From a bacterium (GTDB taxonomy: Bacteria > CLD3 > SB21), in the NCBI GenBank assembly GCA_008933615.1, contig WBUR01000007.1:50845-114844 (forward strand): 64,000 nucleotides of DNA, in the 5' to 3' direction. The translations under genes and the position numbers were made by a program. Below are positions 26,861-37,085 of this stretch, piece after piece; within the stretch, counting starts at the first letter, position 1, and each line of letters begins with the position of its first letter. The notes under the pieces were generated by a model. That model was given only the letters and a program-made list of their open reading frames with translations, was not told the DNA's origin and did no database searches.

Positions 26861-27817
26861 ATGACAACCGATTTGAGAAAAAGCAGTTTAGTCATGCTGT
26901 TCAGCTTGATGTTGTTTGCGTTTTTGTCCAGTTGCGGCGAAAACACAGGTACGACATTAACTGTGGATGAAGAAGCCATCCAAGCGGACATCGAAGAAGA
27001 TGCCGATGAAATTTACGGGCTTGATATCATGAATGAAGATGATCCAAGCAGTTTCTCGAAATCAAGTTCGACCTCCGAAGCAATAGATCCATTTGCTTAC
27101 GGTCGCCGGTTAAGAAACCGACAGGTCGAAAGACGCGCTCTTGAATTTGAAGTTTCGGAAACCGGCCAAACAGCCATGGTCACGATTACCTTCATGTTAA
27201 GAGGCCAGTTTGTAATTCGCGACAGAGATACGAATACAAACACTAAAGGTATTTATTTAAAACCGTTTGAACATCTCATGCAGCGTAAAGCGACTTTCCA
27301 AAGAAATCCTGATACGCTTGCTGTTCGCAAATGGTTAAGAACCTCGGTTACGCCGGCTTACGGAATTTCCAAGAACGGAACCATGAGCCTGACCGGAGAC
27401 ATTCACATTACCGTGACGCACGCGGATCAGAGTGTGACCAATTACACGGTTTCATCGGATCCTCTAACTACCTTCTTCACCGGCGCCACTGTTCCCACGA
27501 TAGTTCCCGGCGATATGGTAAAAGTAGAAGTCGCTATTGCCAATTCGAATGCCGCGGATGCTCCTTACGGAATTATTCATCGCGGACGTCATGCGCAGCC
27601 GCTCAGCCGCCTGAAACAATTGTTCAACGATAACGGCGAAAATGGCGATGCGACGGCAGCAGATGGCGTGTTTACAACGCAATGGACCATTCAGAATAAC
27701 GGTATCATGGGCTATCATCTTGGCGTCTTGGATTTCTTTACAACGACTACGATATTTGACGACACGCTTCCGTATAATTCGCTGGTTGTCGCGTTCCCGT
27801 ACAATAAAATGCAGTAA
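26861..27817 (+). CDS. Outer-membrane or surface lipoprotein, unknown
   Basis: 318 residues. The signal peptide ends in a lipobox LSSC (MLFSLMLFAFLSSCGE). An acidic linker of about 60 residues follows (DEEAIQADIEEDADEIYG), then a beta-rich domain with the segment NDNGENGDATAADGVFTT, a pattern seen in bacterial surface Ig-like/choice-of-anchor regions and probably binding calcium. AAGGAG lies well placed before the ATG. Transcription is probably ended by the hairpin at 27866. Function unknown. Confidence 0.75.
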   Translation: MTTDLRKSSLVMLFSLMLFAFLSSCGENTGTTLTVDEEAIQADIEEDADEIYGLDIMNEDDPSSFSKSSSTSEAIDPFAYGRRLRNRQVERRALEFEVSETGQTAMVTITFMLRGQFVIRDRDTNTNTKGIYLKPFEHLMQRKATFQRNPDTLAVRKWLRTSVTPAYGISKNGTMSLTGDIHITVTHADQSVTNYTVSSDPLTTFFTGATVPTIVPGDMVKVEVAIANSNAADAPYGIIHRGRHAQPLSRLKQLFNDNGENGDATAADGVFTTQWTIQNNGIMGYHLGVLDFFTTTTIFDDTLPYNSLVVAFPYNKMQ

Positions 27818-27865
27818 TGTCTTTTACCTTTCAGAACAGGTAAGCATTAAGAAGTATATTTTCCT

Positions 27866-27920
27866 GGATACGTGGTAGAGAGTTTAAGCCTCCTGAGCTC
27901 TATCACGTATCCTTCTTCTT
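27866..27920 (+). terminator. Rho-independent terminator after the lipoprotein gene
   Basis: GGATACGTGGTAGAG (27866-27880) pairs with CTCTATCACGTATCC (27898-27912) over 15 bp with one G-U pair, followed by TTCTTCTTT. It separates the lipoprotein gene from the small gene downstream. Confidence 0.75.
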
Positions 27921-27946
27921 TATGGACTGCAAAATGCGAGGAATAA

Positions 27947-28234
27947 ATGAAAACTCTATTGTATGAAATTCGATACTATCTGATTGCTACCCTTCTCGTG
28001 ATTTGGCTCGTACCGGATCACGGAAAAGCGCCCGTGGTGCAGGAAAGGAAAAGCGCAAAACCTTTCTCTACTATTCGCAAAGACCAAATCAAGTATCCGG
28101 CGTATTTGCGAGTCGGGCCAGATAGAGAATGGGACACGGAATTTCAGCTTCTTCTCGAAGAAGAAATGAAAAAAGAAAAAAAGGATTTTGAAAGAGATAG
28201 TCATGACCTATTTCCTGAACCGAACCGCTACTAA
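27947..28234 (+). CDS. Small membrane-associated hypothetical protein
   Basis: 95 residues with one N-terminal hydrophobic helix (YYLIATLLVIWLVPDHG) and a long charged C-terminal part ending in a glutamate/lysine-rich helix (LLLEEEMKKEKKDFERD). GAGGAA precedes the ATG. It ends 4 bp into the convergent surE gene. No homologue family is recognised; the good ribosome site and clean frame support a real gene. Confidence 0.5.
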   Translation: MKTLLYEIRYYLIATLLVIWLVPDHGKAPVVQERKSAKPFSTIRKDQIKYPAYLRVGPDREWDTEFQLLLEEEMKKEKKDFERDSHDLFPEPNRY

Positions 28235-28995
28235 GGAACAAGCCCCCATTTCTTCAGTTCGTCCAGCATTTGATAGTTGGTCATGTCCACCTGAATAGGG
28301 GTAACCGAAATTTTATTCTTTAGCACAACGACATCATCAATATCATCCGCTGTATCCAGGATCATTTTTTTGCCGGTCAACCAGTAGTATGCGCGCCCGT
28401 TCAGATCATGGCGTTGTTCAAATATCTCATCGTATCGCCCTTTACCCTGACGGGTGATCGCCACGCCTTTGATGTCGGCTTTCTTACATAGCGGAACATT
28501 GACATTGAGCAATGTGTCCGGAGGTAACCCTTTTTCCATAACCGTTTTTGCGAGGCGCGCTGTAAACTCCGCAGCATAAGAAGCGTCCGCTTTGTGATCA
28601 AAGCTCAACAGCGATGATGCGATAGATGGAATCCCTAAAATAATTCCTTCGGTTGCCGCTGAAACCGTACCGGAATAAAGAACGTTGGTCGCGGTATTGG
28701 AACCGTGATTGATCCCGGATACAATGACGTCCGGTCTCTTCGGCATAAGGCTCTTGATTGCAATTTTCACGCAGTCCGCCGGCGTTCCTGAAATGGCATA
28801 TCCGTTAAATTTGTCTGCACGGTTATATTCGATAACACGTATAGGTTCGTTGATCGTGATCGCATGGCCGACCGCACTTTTCTCCAGATGCGGGGCTACC
28901 ACAGTGACTTCGCCGATTTTTTTTAATTCTTTGTATAACGCATATAATCCATTGGAGTCTATGCCGTCATCATTGGTCAGAAGAATATGTTTCAT
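28231..28995 (-). CDS. surE: 5'/3'-nucleotidase SurE
   Basis: 254 residues. Metal-binding Asp-Asp in LLTNDDGIDSNGLYAL at the N-terminus, the SGINHGSNTATNVLYSGTV motif with the conserved Asn, and SAATEGIILGIPSIA are all present. It dephosphorylates nucleoside monophosphates, especially under stress or stationary phase. Last gene of the tsaE-tsaB-rimI-accD-surE run. Confidence 0.96.
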   Translation of the reverse strand: MKHILLTNDDGIDSNGLYALYKELKKIGEVTVVAPHLEKSAVGHAITINEPIRVIEYNRADKFNGYAISGTPADCVKIAIKSLMPKRPDVIVSGINHGSNTATNVLYSGTVSAATEGIILGIPSIASSLLSFDHKADASYAAEFTARLAKTVMEKGLPPDTLLNVNVPLCKKADIKGVAITRQGKGRYDEIFEQRHDLNGRAYYWLTGKKMILDTADDIDDVVVLKNKISVTPIQVDMTNYQMLDELKKWGLVP

Positions 28996-29016
28996 GATTC
29001 CTTCCTGTTATTAGTA

Positions 29017-29898
29017 TCAGTTTGAGTTTATTTGACTGATGTCAAAATTTGTATTTGTGTTTTTTTCAAAAAAGACCAGCAATCGGGACAATGTGTCTTT
29101 CAATTCTTTTCGATTCACAATCAGATCAACAAATCCGTGCTCCAAAAGAAACTCAGCTCTTTGAAACCCTTCCGGCAGATCTTTACCTGTAGCTTCTTTT
29201 ACAACTCGCGGGCCGGCGAATCCGATTAATGCGCCAGGTTCTGCCAGGATAACGTCGCCCAACATCGCAAAACTGGCCGTCACTCCGCCTGTAGTTGGAT
29301 CGGTCAGCAGAGAAATAAACGGAAGCCTCGCCTCATGCAGAAGCGCGAGTTTCGCGCTGGTCTTAGCCATTTGCATCAGGGATAATGCGCCCTCCATCAT
29401 GCGCGCGCCGCCGGATGCGGACACGATAATAAATGGTAATTTATGTTCTAAGGCGCCGTCCGCAATTCGAGAAATCTTTTCTCCGACAACAGAGCCCATG
29501 CTGCCACCGATGAAGCCAAAATCCATAACTGCAATAGCCGTTGGTCGTCCGTGGATTTTTCCATACCCTGTATGCACCGCATCTTTCAGGCCCGTTTTCG
29601 AGACCGTGGTCTTTATTCGATCAGAATATTTTTTTGTGTCGGCAAACTCCAGTGGATCAACGGCAATCATATTCTTGTCTATCGGCTTAAACGTCTTCGG
29701 GTCCAGTATGATCTGTAAATAAGTTTTAGCAAAAACACGAAAGTGGTAACCGCATTTGAGGCATACATAAAGATTCTTTTCCAGGTCTTTTTTATATAGA
29801 ATTTCACCGCAGTTATCGCATTTGGTCCAAACATTAGGTAATTCTTTTTTTTCAGTGCCTTCGCTAATTCTGTCTTTGGTTCGCTGAAACCAATTCAT
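29017..29898 (-). CDS. accD: Acetyl-CoA carboxylase carboxyltransferase subunit beta
   Basis: 293 residues from the ATG at 29898, just after GAGGAATAAG; an ATG four codons upstream contains that site. The zinc ribbon is CDNC (27-30) and CLKC (46-49). The crotonase-like carboxyltransferase domain has SASGGARMMEGALSLMQMAK and LTDPTTGGVTASFAMLGD. With AccA it makes malonyl-CoA for fatty acid synthesis. The rimI stop codon lies 1 nt before its ATG. Confidence 0.96.
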   Translation of the reverse strand: MNWFQRTKDRISEGTEKKELPNVWTKCDNCGEILYKKDLEKNLYVCLKCGYHFRVFAKTYLQIILDPKTFKPIDKNMIAVDPLEFADTKKYSDRIKTTVSKTGLKDAVHTGYGKIHGRPTAIAVMDFGFIGGSMGSVVGEKISRIADGALEHKLPFIIVSASGGARMMEGALSLMQMAKTSAKLALLHEARLPFISLLTDPTTGGVTASFAMLGDVILAEPGALIGFAGPRVVKEATGKDLPEGFQRAEFLLEHGFVDLIVNRKELKDTLSRLLVFFEKNTNTNFDISQINSN

Positions 29899-29899
29899 C

Positions 29900-30394
29900 T
29901 TATTCCTCATTTGTTAAGTTCAGATCCATCAAAACGGCATCTTCCTGCCGCATAAATCCGTCATAATAATAGTTCTTCCGTACGCCAACTTTTTCAAAGC
30001 AATATTTGTTATATAACTGAATGGCGGGTTCATTGGATTTGCGAACTTCCAGCATGATCTTCTTACAATTTCTATCGCGGGCAATCGAAATTATTTTATT
30101 CAGCAGTATCTCTGCGACGCCCTTTCGGCGGCAGTCCGGATGAACCGCAATATTGGCTAAATGACATTCATCTATAATTGCCCATACAATGGCAAAAGCA
30201 ATAATGTGATGATCAAACTCCATAACGAGCTGGGTTGACAGATCGGAATTTTTGAATTCGTCAAAGAAATTGTTCTTCGTCCACGGGCTCTCAAATGATG
30301 CCCGCTCAATGGCCATGACCTGATCCAAATCTTCCGGTCGCATCAAACGAATTAAATGATGTTCACGGATTGTGAGTTCATCCATAATCATCAA
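29900..30394 (-). CDS. rimI: Ribosomal protein S18-alanine N-acetyltransferase RimI
   Basis: GNAT acetyltransferase of 164 residues. The acetyl-CoA motif is VHPDCRRKGVAEILLNKII, with NEPAIQLYNKYCFEKVGVRKNYY as the C-terminal signature containing the catalytic Glu/Tyr region. It overlaps tsaB by 4 bp (ATGA) and precedes accD by 1 nt. A tsaB-rimI pair is a common arrangement in many bacteria and supports this call over a general GNAT enzyme. Confidence 0.9.
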   Translation of the reverse strand: MMIMDELTIREHHLIRLMRPEDLDQVMAIERASFESPWTKNNFFDEFKNSDLSTQLVMEFDHHIIAFAIVWAIIDECHLANIAVHPDCRRKGVAEILLNKIISIARDRNCKKIMLEVRKSNEPAIQLYNKYCFEKVGVRKNYYYDGFMRQEDAVLMDLNLTNEE

Positions 30395-31065
30395 ACTTTT
30401 GTCCCGCGAAATCCCTGTACATACATCGGTACCAGAGCGCTTAATGTATCCATTTGCCGGTTGAGAATTTTACGGTGCCCTAGGACCGTCACAAAAAAAA
30501 CATCCGGATAAGAAAATTCTTTGCTCATGACCATTACTTTCTCTCTTGTCTTTTCAGGTATTTGATTGATGATTGCTTCGGTTTTATCGGAAATTAATAC
30601 CGTCTCAGGTTCAATTTTATTGATAATTTCCATCGTTGTTAAGACCGTATAGTCGGATATCCTACGCCCCTGCTTATATGAACAATAATAAAACTCATCC
30701 TTTCGCGAAGATGTGGCTATATGCAGCGTTTTATCGATAAACCTGACTTTTTCAGCGATCACGTCCAATGAGGGTACGCTTACAATCGGAATATTAAGAC
30801 CTAACGCCAGCCCTTTTGCCGTCGACAAACCGATTCGCAATCCGGTGAAAGAACCTGGTCCGATCGAAATCGCTATCGCATTAATACTTTTCTTTTCCAC
30901 ACCGGTGGTTTTTAAAAGATCATCGAGCAGGGGCATGATCTTTTCGGAATGTGCGTTCGGAATATTTGGTCCAATTTGCGCAATCGGTTTTAGTTTATCC
31001 GAAACCGCTTCAGATAATGCAATCCCGCACACAGCAGAAGATGTATCTATACCTAAGATAATCAT
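30391..31065 (-). CDS. tsaB: tRNA threonylcarbamoyladenosine synthesis protein TsaB
   Basis: 224-residue ASKHA-fold protein. ILGIDTSSAVCGIAL at the N-terminus and SIGPGSFTGLRIGLSTAKGLAL are the family signatures. It forms a complex with TsaD and TsaE for the t6A modification at position 37 of ANN-decoding tRNAs. tsaE is immediately upstream (10 nt) and rimI overlaps downstream; tsaD is not in the window. Confidence 0.95.
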   Translation of the reverse strand: MIILGIDTSSAVCGIALSEAVSDKLKPIAQIGPNIPNAHSEKIMPLLDDLLKTTGVEKKSINAIAISIGPGSFTGLRIGLSTAKGLALGLNIPIVSVPSLDVIAEKVRFIDKTLHIATSSRKDEFYYCSYKQGRRISDYTVLTTMEIINKIEPETVLISDKTEAIINQIPEKTREKVMVMSKEFSYPDVFFVTVLGHRKILNRQMDTLSALVPMYVQGFRGTKV

Positions 31066-31074
31066 TTCAAACTT

Positions 31075-31530
31075 TTATTGCAAAAATTCAATGTGAATTT
31101 TTCGTGTGTTTTCATTTTCTTTTTGAAATTGTACTTTCCAATATTTCCCCTTCAAATGATCCTGAATATGTTCAGACCACTCGATCAAAGCCACTGAATC
31201 GGGAGCCCCCATATATTCATCAATACCTAATTCATCAATGTCTTTTGACTTTTCGACACGGTAAAAATCAAAATGATGTATTTTTATTTTATTGTCGGAA
31301 ATCCGTCCATGATATTCATTCAAAATAATAAAAGTGGGACTGTTTACAGGTTCCTTCGTTCTCAACCCCTTACATATACCCTTGATAAAAACCGTTTTTC
31401 CGCTGCCTACCTCTCCAAAAAGAGCAACGATGTCCCCGGGACTAAGTTGATTCGAAAATAAAAGTCCTAATTCGATTGTTTCAGATTCTGAGGATGTTTT
31501 TTTTTCGAGTATGTGCGGTGTATTTATCAA
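31075..31530 (-). CDS. tsaE: tRNA threonylcarbamoyladenosine synthesis ATPase TsaE
   Basis: 151-residue P-loop protein. Walker A is GEVGSGKTVFIKGICKGL; NSPTFIILNEYHG, FDFYRVEK and SVALIEWSEHI are the family signatures. It drives the ATP-dependent cycle of the TsaB-TsaD complex. First gene of the five-gene run; the sensor kinase gene upstream on the same strand ends 45 nt before its start. Confidence 0.95.
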   Translation of the reverse strand: MINTPHILEKKTSSESETIELGLLFSNQLSPGDIVALFGEVGSGKTVFIKGICKGLRTKEPVNSPTFIILNEYHGRISDNKIKIHHFDFYRVEKSKDIDELGIDEYMGAPDSVALIEWSEHIQDHLKGKYWKVQFQKENENTRKIHIEFLQ

Positions 31531-31575
31531 AACGTGGCAACCTACAAAGATAAAACAGCCTATGCAAGTGCAAAT

Positions 31576-34500
31576 TCAGTCCGATATTGGGAGGTATATC
31601 TTAAACTCCGTGCCTCGGCCAACCTCAGTGTCAAAGGTTATTTTGCCTTTGTGGCTTTGTATAATTCCATAGCAGATCGAAAGCCCTAATCCGGTTCCTT
31701 TACCGACCTCTTTGGTCGTAAAAAACGGATCAAAAATTTTATTTTTTATTTCATTCGGAATTCCCACGCCGTTATCTTGCACGGAAATAACCACATTGGG
31801 CTTTTCGGCATAACAACTGATCTTTACGCAGCCTTCACTTCCATCATAATTTCTTCGTTCGATTGCCTCTATTGCATTGATCATGATCTGCAGCAGCGCC
31901 TGATTCAAATGACTTGGGAAGCCTTTGATTTTCGGAACGTAAGTAAAGTTTTTCAGAATCGTAATATTCCTTCTGTCGCGGGAACGAAGCAGGCTCAGCA
32001 TATATTCCAGGTTTAGAGCGATGTCAACCTCCGTTGCGGCAGATCCGTCTGAGGTAGAAAAATCACGTAAGCCAACAACAATATCCTTGATGCGCTCTGT
32101 TCCGATCTTGATGGCGCGAATCATATCCTGCATTTCATCCATGTGTTCATTGATCTGATGCGCAACGCCCGGGTCCATCTTATGCTCGTCCACACCGGCC
32201 TGCATAATCGCCCTGACTTCTTTGAAATCAATGTCTAAATTGGCCGCGTTTCCGTATGTAAAATTCAATGGATTATTCATTTCATGCGCAACCCCGGAAA
32301 CGAGTCTTCCGAGTGAGGATAGTTTTTCGGCCTGCACCATTTGCGCTTGCTGTTTTTCAATTTGATCGTTTTTGTGTTCGAGTTCTTTGTTTTGCTGGTC
32401 AAGAATCTTATTTTTTTCATCAATCTCGCGCGTGCGCTGGGCTACTTTATTTTCCAGAACAATGTTTTGGGTTTTTATGCTCCGTAACCTGGATTGATAA
32501 AAACTGTATGCTGCAATTAACAGCAGGAATCCGGACGAAAATTGAAACCAAAGCGTTTTCCAGAATGGCGGCGTGATGATGAGCGTGATCTCAGCAGGCT
32601 TTTCGTTCCATATTCCGTCACTGCTTGTAGCTTTGACTTTAAAAACATAATGGCCGCCGTCTAAATTAGTATACGTAGCATATCGGCGTTCATTTGAATA
32701 TATCCAATCCTCGTCAAACCCTACCAGTTTATACGCATAATGAATTTTTCCTGGAGTCCTGTGATCCAGAGCAACAAATTCAAATCCAAAAAAATTGTCT
32801 TTGTATGAAATTTCAATGTTTTTCAAACTACTTATATCGGTGCCAAAGTCGATTTCTTTATCAAATTTTCTAAATGCAGTCAAATAGACTGGCGGAGTAT
32901 AATCGCTTTCAATCAATTCTCCCGGATCAAAACTGACCATGCCGTTGATCCCGCCAAAAAAAACTCGTCCTTTTTTATTCCCAAAGTAAGAGCCTTGATT
33001 AAATTCGTTACTTGGCAGTCCGTCTTGTGTATCATAATTTCGGAAAGCGTCATGTCCGGTCTTTTTAGGATTGAACCTGCTCAAACCCCGATTGGTACTC
33101 AACCATAAATTGCCCTCGGCATCTTCTAAGATGCCATACACCACGTTATTAGCCAATCCGTCTTTCTGCGTATACGCCGTAAAAATACCGTCTTTAAATT
33201 TATTTAGACCGCCGCCGTGCGTGCCTATCCACAAAGTGTTTGCAGAATCCACGTACATCGACAAGATGGTATTGTGCGACAGACTATTGGGGTTATCTGC
33301 AACGTGCCTGTAAACGGTAAAGTCTTTCCCATTGTATTCGTTTAATCCGTTCTGCGTTCCAACCCATATAAGCCCCTTCTTGTCTTCAACCACAACATTA
33401 ACATAATCATCTGAAATACTGCTATGAGTGGAATCGTTGGTTAACCGCTCAAAAACCGGTCGGGGTTTATCTATTTCTTTCGACGATATCCGGTTGATGC
33501 CGCCGCCAAAAGTTCCAACCCACAAATCACCGGTTCGATCCTGATATAGGCAGGTTAATTGGTCATTTGAAAGACTTGTTTTATTATTCGGATCATTTTT
33601 GAAGTTAAGAAAACCGGTATTCCTGCGGCCGCTGATTCTTTTTTCATATTTGCTCAATCCGGTTTCCGTACCAATCCAAATATTTCCGGCATGATCTTCC
33701 AACAGCGCATATACAGTATTACTTGACAAACTTCCAGAGTTGTTCGGATCATGGCGATAGCTTGATAAAAAGTCTTTCCTGTAGACATTCAGACCGCCGC
33801 CATAGAGCCCAATCCACAAATTTTCATGACTATCTTCGAACATTGCCCATACATCATTACCCGTTAAAGAGTTTGCGGATTCCGGAATGGAACGATACAC
33901 GGTAAATTTATTCTCTTTAAATTTATTAAGCCCGCCGCCGGAGGTCCCAATCCAACAGGTTCCTGCGCGATCACAATACACGAAGAGAATTTCATCGTTC
34001 GATAAACTGCTTGGGAGTTTTGGATTATGCTTATACCGTGTGAATTTCCCTTCACGCAGCACATTCACTCCGCCGCCGAAAGTTCCCGCCCATACATCCC
34101 CGTTTTTGTCCTGCGTTATGGAAATCACATTATTTTGCGATAGACTATACGGGTCTTTCGGATCGTTTTTATAAGATTTGAACGTATTTTTTTCTCTGTC
34201 TAATTTATTCAGCCCACCTCGAACTGTCCCGATCCAAATTTGCCCTTCACGATCCTCGAAGAGAGAGAGTATTCCGTTATACGACAAGGTGCCGGCGTCG
34301 CCTGGTTTGTTTTTGTAGGTTACAAATTCTTCTTTTGGCCCACCTGCAAGATCCATTTTGCTCAGCCCGTCTCCCGTGCCGACCCACAATGTCTGATAAC
34401 GATCCACCAATACAGAACGCACGGAATTATTGGGTAAACCTGTTGATTTTGTAATATCATACTTGTATGACTTGAACTTTTCCGTTTTGGGATCAAACAT

Positions 34501-34959
34501 ATTCAAACCATCATCCTGAGTTCCAATCCAGATATTGCCGGCGCTGTCCCCACAAATGGATGTGATGATGTCGTTGGATAAAGAATTTGGATCCGAAGCG
34601 CGATTCAGATAGGTGGTAATTTTCCGGTTGGATAACTTGTTCAACCCGCCCAAAGTTCCGATCCACAAGTTGCCCGCAACGTCTTCATACAATGCTTGAA
34701 CGGTATTATTAGAAATGCTGTTGACGTTACCCGGTTCGTTTTTAAACACGACAAAGGAATATCCGTCAAACCGGTTTAAACCGTCCTGAGTTCCAAACCA
34801 CAAAAAACCTTTTTTATCCTGATAGATTGTATTGACTACGCTTTGCGATAGCCCCTGTTCTATCGAGATGCGTTCGATCAGATAGTCTTTTTTCTGCGCA
34901 AATAACGCAGCGCCAAAAAAAGCAAATGAAAGGCTGATGAAAATAAATTGCTTTTTCAT
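31576..34959 (-). CDS. Membrane sensor histidine kinase with reg_prop propeller and Y_Y_Y domain
   Basis: 1127 residues. A signal peptide (residues 1-20) leads into about 14 reg_prop blades, each with a W[IV]GT..GGLN core (for example [27 protein letters not shown]), forming two periplasmic propellers. A Y_Y_Y domain follows at about 705-790 ([21 protein letters not shown]), then a membrane helix near 805, a long coiled coil, a HisKA-type segment ([18 protein letters not shown]) and HATPase ([21 protein letters not shown]). Unlike the hybrid two-component regulators of Bacteroides it has no receiver or AraC domain. The ligand is unknown; gut relatives sense glycans. Confidence 0.92.
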   Translation of the reverse strand: MKKQFIFISLSFAFFGAALFAQKKDYLIERISIEQGLSQSVVNTIYQDKKGFLWFGTQDGLNRFDGYSFVVFKNEPGNVNSISNNTVQALYEDVAGNLWIGTLGGLNKLSNRKITTYLNRASDPNSLSNDIITSICGDSAGNIWIGTQDDGLNMFDPKTEKFKSYKYDITKSTGLPNNSVRSVLVDRYQTLWVGTGDGLSKMDLAGGPKEEFVTYKNKPGDAGTLSYNGILSLFEDREGQIWIGTVRGGLNKLDREKNTFKSYKNDPKDPYSLSQNNVISITQDKNGDVWAGTFGGGVNVLREGKFTRYKHNPKLPSSLSNDEILFVYCDRAGTCWIGTSGGGLNKFKENKFTVYRSIPESANSLTGNDVWAMFEDSHENLWIGLYGGGLNVYRKDFLSSYRHDPNNSGSLSSNTVYALLEDHAGNIWIGTETGLSKYEKRISGRRNTGFLNFKNDPNNKTSLSNDQLTCLYQDRTGDLWVGTFGGGINRISSKEIDKPRPVFERLTNDSTHSSISDDYVNVVVEDKKGLIWVGTQNGLNEYNGKDFTVYRHVADNPNSLSHNTILSMYVDSANTLWIGTHGGGLNKFKDGIFTAYTQKDGLANNVVYGILEDAEGNLWLSTNRGLSRFNPKKTGHDAFRNYDTQDGLPSNEFNQGSYFGNKKGRVFFGGINGMVSFDPGELIESDYTPPVYLTAFRKFDKEIDFGTDISSLKNIEISYKDNFFGFEFVALDHRTPGKIHYAYKLVGFDEDWIYSNERRYATYTNLDGGHYVFKVKATSSDGIWNEKPAEITLIITPPFWKTLWFQFSSGFLLLIAAYSFYQSRLRSIKTQNIVLENKVAQRTREIDEKNKILDQQNKELEHKNDQIEKQQAQMVQAEKLSSLGRLVSGVAHEMNNPLNFTYGNAANLDIDFKEVRAIMQAGVDEHKMDPGVAHQINEHMDEMQDMIRAIKIGTERIKDIVVGLRDFSTSDGSAATEVDIALNLEYMLSLLRSRDRRNITILKNFTYVPKIKGFPSHLNQALLQIMINAIEAIERRNYDGSEGCVKISCYAEKPNVVISVQDNGVGIPNEIKNKIFDPFFTTKEVGKGTGLGLSICYGIIQSHKGKITFDTEVGRGTEFKIYLPISD

Positions 34960-35021
34960 GATGAAAAGTAATTAGGAAACGTTCAGATAATATCGGTCGG
35001 TTAAGTAGTGATCCATATTTT

Positions 35022-35759
35022 CTAAGTTAAATCGGCAGCGGCGTCTTTATCGAGAAACCAAAACAATGAGCCGGGCTTGGGTTGCACCAGTTGTGAAGGA
35101 AGGGTTTTAGGAGCCTCCGTATTTGCCAAAACTTGTTTTATCATTTTGCTTTTGACAGATCCGGAAATGATGAATAACACGTTTCTGGCGCGGTTGATCA
35201 TCGGGAATGTAAAAGTGATTCTGTGCGTATTCAACTTTTTTACAAAATTATCGACGACCAATCTGTCTTTAACTTTTAAAGCCTCCGTATCCGGGAATAA
35301 TGACGCCGTATGCCCGTCATCGCCCATCCCAAGAAGGATCAGGTCGAATTCAGGAAACGTGCCGTCGGATATACCGAAAAATTCTCTGATATCATCTTCG
35401 TATTGTTGTGCAGCCAGCATCGGATCTTCTTCGCTCGCCACACGATGAATATTTGACGGCGGAATTCCTACCGCATCCAGCAAAGATTCTTTTGCCATTC
35501 TGAAATTACTATCCGGATGCGTGCGAACTACCGAACGTTCGTCTCCCCAGAATATATGCGTTTTCCCCCAATCAATTTTTTCTTTCAGCGGTAAAGCAGC
35601 CAACATGGAATAGACTTCTTTCGGTGTACTGCCCCCCGACAAACACCATGCAAATTGCCCTCTATTTTGAATCGACTCCTGCGCTATTGAAACGATTTTC
35701 TCGGCTGAATTGCGTATCAGGTCTTCCGTGCGGTCAAACACTTTAACTTCCCCGGTCAT
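35022..35759 (-). CDS. pgl: 6-phosphogluconolactonase
   Basis: 245 residues, DevB/NagB-like fold. FAWCLSGGSTPKEVYSML, DWGKTHIFWGDERSV, PPSNIHRV and DLILLGMGDDGHTASLFP are the family motifs. Start chosen at ATG 35759, with AGGAG 5 nt upstream, over the TTG at 35762. It hydrolyses the product of Zwf to 6-phosphogluconate, the substrate of Gnd; both partners are about 25 kb upstream in the window. Confidence 0.95.
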   Translation of the reverse strand: MTGEVKVFDRTEDLIRNSAEKIVSIAQESIQNRGQFAWCLSGGSTPKEVYSMLAALPLKEKIDWGKTHIFWGDERSVVRTHPDSNFRMAKESLLDAVGIPPSNIHRVASEEDPMLAAQQYEDDIREFFGISDGTFPEFDLILLGMGDDGHTASLFPDTEALKVKDRLVVDNFVKKLNTHRITFTFPMINRARNVLFIISGSVKSKMIKQVLANTEAPKTLPSQLVQPKPGSLFWFLDKDAAADLT

Positions 35760-35917
35760 CAAAACTCCTATGGTAAAGTCACCGTCATTGCTAGCAATCT
35801 ATAAAATCGGGCTGACTAATTCAAGTTTTCAAAATCCTAAATTTAGTTCAAGTTAATCTTGTTTTATCGAAAAAACATTGCCATATTTGCGGCGTTAAAA
35901 TTGAAAGGGGCTAAAAT

Positions 35918-36988
35918 ATGAATCTTGAAATTCAAAAGATTACTGCAGATAAAAAGAAAACCAAACCCGTTTTTGATTCTTCATTAGGATTTGGAAAATA
36001 CTTTTCTGATCATTTTTTCATAATGAAATACGATGCAAAAAACGGTTGGCACCAGGCGAAAATTGAGCCGTATCGCCAGCTGATGCTGGATCCTGCCGCC
36101 ATGGTACTGCATTATGCCCAGGAAATATTTGAAGGGCTCAAAGCGTACAACAGTAAGAACGGAATTTTTCTTTTTCGAGCCAAAGACAACTTAAAGCGGA
36201 TGAATAATTCCGCGCGGCGGCTTTGCATGCCTGAAATTGACATCGATTTCGTTCATGATGCGATGAAAAAACTTGTATTAATTGACAAAGAATGGATTCC
36301 ATCCGCGCGGGAAACGTCGATGTACATTCGTCCGACCATGATTGCTACCGAAGCATCCGTCGGCGTTCGTGTATCCGGCGAGTACCTTTTCTACATCATT
36401 GTCGGCCCGGCCGGATCGTATTATCCGGAGGGATTTAATCCTATCAAAATATTTGTTTCCGATAAATACGTTCGCGCGGTGCGCGGCGGCGTCGGTGAAG
36501 CTAAAACCGGAGCAAATTATGCCGCGAGTCTTTTCGCCGCTCAGGAAGCTAAAAAAATGGGATGCAGCCAGGTATTGTGGCTTGATGCGATCGATCAAAA
36601 ACATGTCGAAGAAGTTGGAACGACCAATATTTTCTTCCGTTTTGACGATGAAGTGGTAACCTCGCCACTTACCGGAACCATCCTTCCGGGCATTACACGC
36701 GATTCCGTGATTAAACTCCTTAAAAGTTGGAACATGAAATGTACCGAACGCCGTATCAGTATTGATGAAATCATGGAGGGATCGAAGAACGGTAAACTGA
36801 AAGAAGTATTCGGTACGGGAACGGCTGCTGTTATTTCTCCGGTGAGTGAATTGCATTATAAGGATGAAGTTTTTAATGTTGGCGGCGGGAAAATCGGCGA
36901 TATCTCCCTAAAGCTTTATAATGAAATTCTGTCCATACAATACGGTGAAAAAACGGACCCGTTTGGATGGGTTGAAAAAATAGGATAG
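35918..36988 (+). CDS. ilvE: Branched-chain amino acid aminotransferase
   Basis: 356-residue fold-type IV PLP enzyme of the longer BCAT class. The Schiff-base lysine is Lys196 in VGEAKTGANYAAS; YAQEIFEGLKAY, YIRPTMIATE and EEVGTTNIFFRF are further signatures. It interconverts Leu/Ile/Val with their keto acids using glutamate. A purine-rich GAAAGGGG lies before the ATG. It starts divergently from pgl. Confidence 0.95.
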   Translation: MNLEIQKITADKKKTKPVFDSSLGFGKYFSDHFFIMKYDAKNGWHQAKIEPYRQLMLDPAAMVLHYAQEIFEGLKAYNSKNGIFLFRAKDNLKRMNNSARRLCMPEIDIDFVHDAMKKLVLIDKEWIPSARETSMYIRPTMIATEASVGVRVSGEYLFYIIVGPAGSYYPEGFNPIKIFVSDKYVRAVRGGVGEAKTGANYAASLFAAQEAKKMGCSQVLWLDAIDQKHVEEVGTTNIFFRFDDEVVTSPLTGTILPGITRDSVIKLLKSWNMKCTERRISIDEIMEGSKNGKLKEVFGTGTAAVISPVSELHYKDEVFNVGGGKIGDISLKLYNEILSIQYGEKTDPFGWVEKIG

Positions 36989-37085
36989 CAAGTATTGAAC
37001 ATTACTGATGATTTCCGCGTATACAAACAAAAAATCCGAACAGGCGAACATTCGCACTAAAAAAATCTCATTGAAAGGATATAGT

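Noticed and set aside
26861..27817. Lipoprotein considered as a dockerin or cohesin partner
   Set aside because: The Asp/Asn-rich segment occurs only once and lacks the duplicated calcium loops of dockerin.
36278..36856. Open frame of 192 codons antisense to ilvE
   Set aside because: Shadow of a well-supported aminotransferase gene; no domain or start signal.
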